A DNA stretch of 64,000 bases. Source: an uncultured Pseudomonadales bacterium. Lineage in GTDB: Bacteria; Pseudomonadota; Gammaproteobacteria; Pseudomonadales; UBA7434. Position 1 is the first letter of the stretch, and each line of letters opens with the position of its first letter. The notes beneath the pieces were generated by a model. That model saw only the letters and a program-made list of their open reading frames with translations, was not told where the DNA came from and did no database searches. The position numbers were made by a program, and so were the translations under genes. The DNA is taken from assembly GCA_943788835.1 (NCBI GenBank), contig CALSRU010000012.1:62001-126000 (forward strand), written 5' to 3'. Positions 61,101 to 64,000 of this stretch are shown piece by piece.

Positions 61101-63131
61101 TTATTTGCGGACGAACCTTGTTACATTTGCCTTTGGTGTGAGGGCTTTTTCTGCGTCGTCCGGATGCAAAGGTTTACTAAAATAATAACCTTGAATAGTG
61201 TCGCATTCCATTGCTCTGAGGATGTCGAGCTGTTCTGCAGTTTCCACACATTCCGCAACTATAGACATATTCAAACTTTTGCCCAGTGTGATAATTGATT
61301 GCACTATGCCTTGGTTGGCCATACTGCCTCCCAATTTATTTACAAAGCTACCGTCTATTTTGAGTGTGTTGACCGGTAACTCCTGTAAATAGCTCATGCA
61401 AGAATAGCCTGTTCCAAAGTCATCAATCGCAACACAAACACCTAGATCGTTTAGCGATTGTAATGTCCTTCTCGCTGTTGTGCTTGATCCCAAGAAAGTC
61501 TTCTCCGTAAGCTCTATTTCCAAGTATTTAGGTGCTAAGCCAGTATTTTGGAGCGCTGACTGGATATCCATTAAGCACTGGGGCTGCAAAATGAATGAGG
61601 CCGGCAAGTTTACTGCAATCTTCGCCCTTGGGAGGTCTGCTCTTTGCCACTTCATATTCTGCATACACGCTTGTTTTAGTATCCATAACGACAAGCGATG
61701 CATGAGTCCTACTTCCTCTATTATCGGAAGGAATTCATTTGGGGGTATAAGCTTTCCATCAAGCTCCCAGCGTATTAACGCTTCAAAACCCACAATTAGT
61801 TGGCTGTCGCTTGTATATTGCGGTTGATAGACCAGAAAAAACTCTTCGTTTTCGATTGCACGATGTAAATTCGTTTCCATTTCCAAGCGGCGGACTGATT
61901 TGTTCAGCATATTTGGATTGAAGTAAGAAAATTGTCCTACCCCTTCGGCCTTAGCTTGATACATACTTATATCGGCATGTTTGAGTAAGCTAACGCTATC
62001 GGCCCCATCTTGAGGGAAGCGAGCAATACCTATACTGGTTGTCACGTGTAAGAGGTGGCCACCTACCACTGTGGGTTTGGCTAGCTCGAATAGGATTTTG
62101 CTGACAACGGTGTCTATCTCTTGATCTTTTTGGATATTCTCAAGCAGTATGACAAATTCGTCGCCACCCCAGCGACTGATGGAATCAGATTTACGTACGA
62201 CATTGCCGAGTTTAGCCGCTACCTCTAAAAGTAACTCATCACCAATGCGATGCCCTAAGCTGTCGTTGACAACCTTAAACCTATCTAAGTCTAAAAAAAG
62301 TAGAGCTATTTTAGAGTTGTTTCTTTCGGCAACATCAATAGCGTGATCCAGACGCTCCATTAGCAAATGGCGATTAGGCAGTTGAGTTAACTCATCGAAG
62401 TGGGCGCGGTTGTATAGCTCGCGCTCATGATTCTGTATTGTGTCTAACATTGTGTTAACGCCCACAATAAGATTTCCTATTTCGTCATATCGTCCATTGT
62501 CGAGCCGTTTGTTATATAGTTTGTTCTCGGCGACGTATCCTACTAAACCAATTAAGTCACTAATGGGTTTAGTGAAACGCTTTTGTAACTTCCAATTGAG
62601 TAAATAAGCCAATAACAGGCTGCCAGCTAAAGCTAGCCCTATAATTGATATGTATCGCTGCTTTTGAAAGTTTATCGAGTTTGTGTCAGCTGATATTACA
62701 GCCGTACCAAGATACTCGTCGTTCATCATGATTTTTTTTGATAAATAAATGCTGCCACCCTTGAGGAGGGTCTCCTCGTCTAGAGTGTTGATGTCCATGT
62801 CGATACTCTGTCCAGAGCGCTTGTACTCTGCAAATAAATCCATATTGGCATCATAAATTTGCGCATAGCGAGTGGACTTATAGGCTTTGAGAGATTCTAA
62901 TAAAGCTGTTGCAGCTTCTACGTCGTCAAAGAGTAATGCGGACTTACTGGTGCCTACCAATACATTTATCTCGCTGTCCATTGTCTCCATAAGACCGCTT
63001 TTATAATCGCTCATGAAGTTGGTGTAGAGAAGCCAAGACATAATAAACAGCGGCAGAATATTGATTGTGACTACAGCAATCAATTGCTTATAAAAAAAAC
63101 TTACTCTATCTTTTTTCTGATTTTCGATCAT
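61101..63131 (-). CDS. GGDEF-EAL protein with periplasmic sensor and HAMP-like region
   Basis: SISRWGGDEFVILLEN; FEALIRW; DDFGTGYSCMSYLQELPVNTLKID; two N-terminal TM segments. Confidence 0.92.
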   Translation of the reverse strand: MIENQKKDRVSFFYKQLIAVVTINILPLFIMSWLLYTNFMSDYKSGLMETMDSEINVLVGTSKSALLFDDVEAATALLESLKAYKSTRYAQIYDANMDLFAEYKRSGQSIDMDINTLDEETLLKGGSIYLSKKIMMNDEYLGTAVISADTNSINFQKQRYISIIGLALAGSLLLAYLLNWKLQKRFTKPISDLIGLVGYVAENKLYNKRLDNGRYDEIGNLIVGVNTMLDTIQNHERELYNRAHFDELTQLPNRHLLMERLDHAIDVAERNNSKIALLFLDLDRFKVVNDSLGHRIGDELLLEVAAKLGNVVRKSDSISRWGGDEFVILLENIQKDQEIDTVVSKILFELAKPTVVGGHLLHVTTSIGIARFPQDGADSVSLLKHADISMYQAKAEGVGQFSYFNPNMLNKSVRRLEMETNLHRAIENEEFFLVYQPQYTSDSQLIVGFEALIRWELDGKLIPPNEFLPIIEEVGLMHRLSLWILKQACMQNMKWQRADLPRAKIAVNLPASFILQPQCLMDIQSALQNTGLAPKYLEIELTEKTFLGSSTTARRTLQSLNDLGVCVAIDDFGTGYSCMSYLQELPVNTLKIDGSFVNKLGGSMANQGIVQSIITLGKSLNMSIVAECVETAEQLDILRAMECDTIQGYYFSKPLHPDDAEKALTPKANVTRFVRK

Positions 63132-63673
63132 TTAACCCTAGCTATTTTTAGTAATTCGGAGCTCACAGTAACTCGTGTTTGCGAAATACTTTTCTGATTT
63201 ATTTCAAAGCGGAGCTTTTTTCTTTTTTCAAAAAATAACACGGAAATATTTGGATATGATATTTCATTCCGATCAGCTACCACGACAACATGCTTTCCAA
63301 CTTGTCGATATGGCGAATTAATTTTTGTCACATAAATCAATTCGCAGTTCCTGGCCGCGTCGAGCGATAACGCGAGCGCATTTTTTTTCATCTTTCCAAT
63401 TTTTACATTGGCCGCCATTTTATTAAAGAAGACAATAAAATCAGCAGAGCTATCTGTGCAAATTCGAATGTCAGAGGCTGCTTCGCCCACTTCTGGCACC
63501 GGCCACTCCATGAATTTGGTAAAGTTTAAAATATAAGCTGCCTTGAGCTTCTCTTCTTTACTTAAAGTAGTGTTGGCGACAACCACACTGCAAAGAAATA
63601 AGCATGTCAGACTAGCAAGCCAGCGCATCAACATTTTCGCGCGCGGCCGTCTTTGTCCACCAAAGAAGAACAT
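63128..63673 (-). CDS. YfiR family periplasmic protein (DUF4154)
   Basis: KAAYILNFTKFMEWP...IRICTDSSADF...ARNCELIYV; 4-bp overlap with GGDEF-EAL gene. Confidence 0.85.
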   Translation of the reverse strand: MFFFGGQRRPRAKMLMRWLASLTCLFLCSVVVANTTLSKEEKLKAAYILNFTKFMEWPVPEVGEAASDIRICTDSSADFIVFFNKMAANVKIGKMKKNALALSLDAARNCELIYVTKINSPYRQVGKHVVVVADRNEISYPNISVLFFEKRKKLRFEINQKSISQTRVTVSSELLKIARVK

Positions 63674-63682
63674 GACGGCTTG

Positions 63683-64000
63683 CTAGTATGATTTTGAAAC
63701 AGAGAGGGCACTACGCCACTGCTCTTTGGGTTGGGGCCCATTGAGACTTTGATAAATGGGCTTGCCGAATTCCGCGTTCAGGCGGTACTCGTCTGAGATT
63801 TTCCACAAAAAACCCACCCTGCCACTGATTTTTTCACCTCCATAAAGATTGGGGTTAGTAATACTGGCGGGGTAAATAGTCGGCGGCTCACCGAGCAACA
63901 AGGAATCATCTTGCCCATTTATAGAGTCGCGGTAGTGAAATGTTAGCCCTGCATAGCTTTTCCAGCGCTCAGATAGGTCAAATTTGTACCGCGCTTTAAC
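63683..64000 (-). CDS. TonB-dependent receptor-like protein, C-terminal fragment truncated by window edge
   Basis: Frame open to the window end; RYKFDLSERWKSYAGLTFHYRDS...GRVGFLWKISDEYRLNAEFGKPIYQ resembles beta-barrel strands. Confidence 0.6.
   Translation of the reverse strand, partial: VKARYKFDLSERWKSYAGLTFHYRDSINGQDDSLLLGEPPTIYPASITNPNLYGGEKISGRVGFLWKISDEYRLNAEFGKPIYQSLNGPQPKEQWRSALSVSKSY

Noticed and set aside
1-64000. CRISPR arrays, rRNA, tRNA, transposases or integrases
   Set aside because: None recognised by reading; no regular spaced repeats or tRNA-like cloverleaf noted, though a tRNAscan/CRISPR search was not possible.

Overview
The window looks like a gammaproteobacterial chromosome segment, probably marine. 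This is inferred from gene content and synteny; no database was searched. Most of it is housekeeping: moaA, lon, rapA, class I FBA/tkt/epd/pgk, folE, rpiA, a 6S RNA locus (zapA-ssrS-fau), ygfB-pepP-ubiH, gcvH and ppk-ppx. The main accessory feature is a catabolic island at about 40.7-54.7 kb. It contains a frameshifted TauD/SyrP-like dioxygenase, an aldose-reductase-type AKR, a SulP transporter, a GlpD-like FAD oxidoreductase, a GH31 glycosidase, an SSS symporter, a TonB-dependent receptor, a GntR/UTRA regulator and a flavin reductase. An identical 18-bp palindromic motif (GTATCTTATATAAGACAT) lies in two of its promoter regions and is a candidate operator. The gene set suggests uptake and breakdown of a glycoside, either a xyloside or a sulfonated sugar glycoside. 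Other notable items are a multidomain di-heme oxidoreductase with an apparent mid-protein exosortase-type signal, three kinds of candidate exosortase sorting signal, a perfect 15-bp hairpin inside lon, a lysine-rich tail on PepP, two single-base frameshifts, and a YfiR/GGDEF-EAL module beside a TonB receptor at the right edge.
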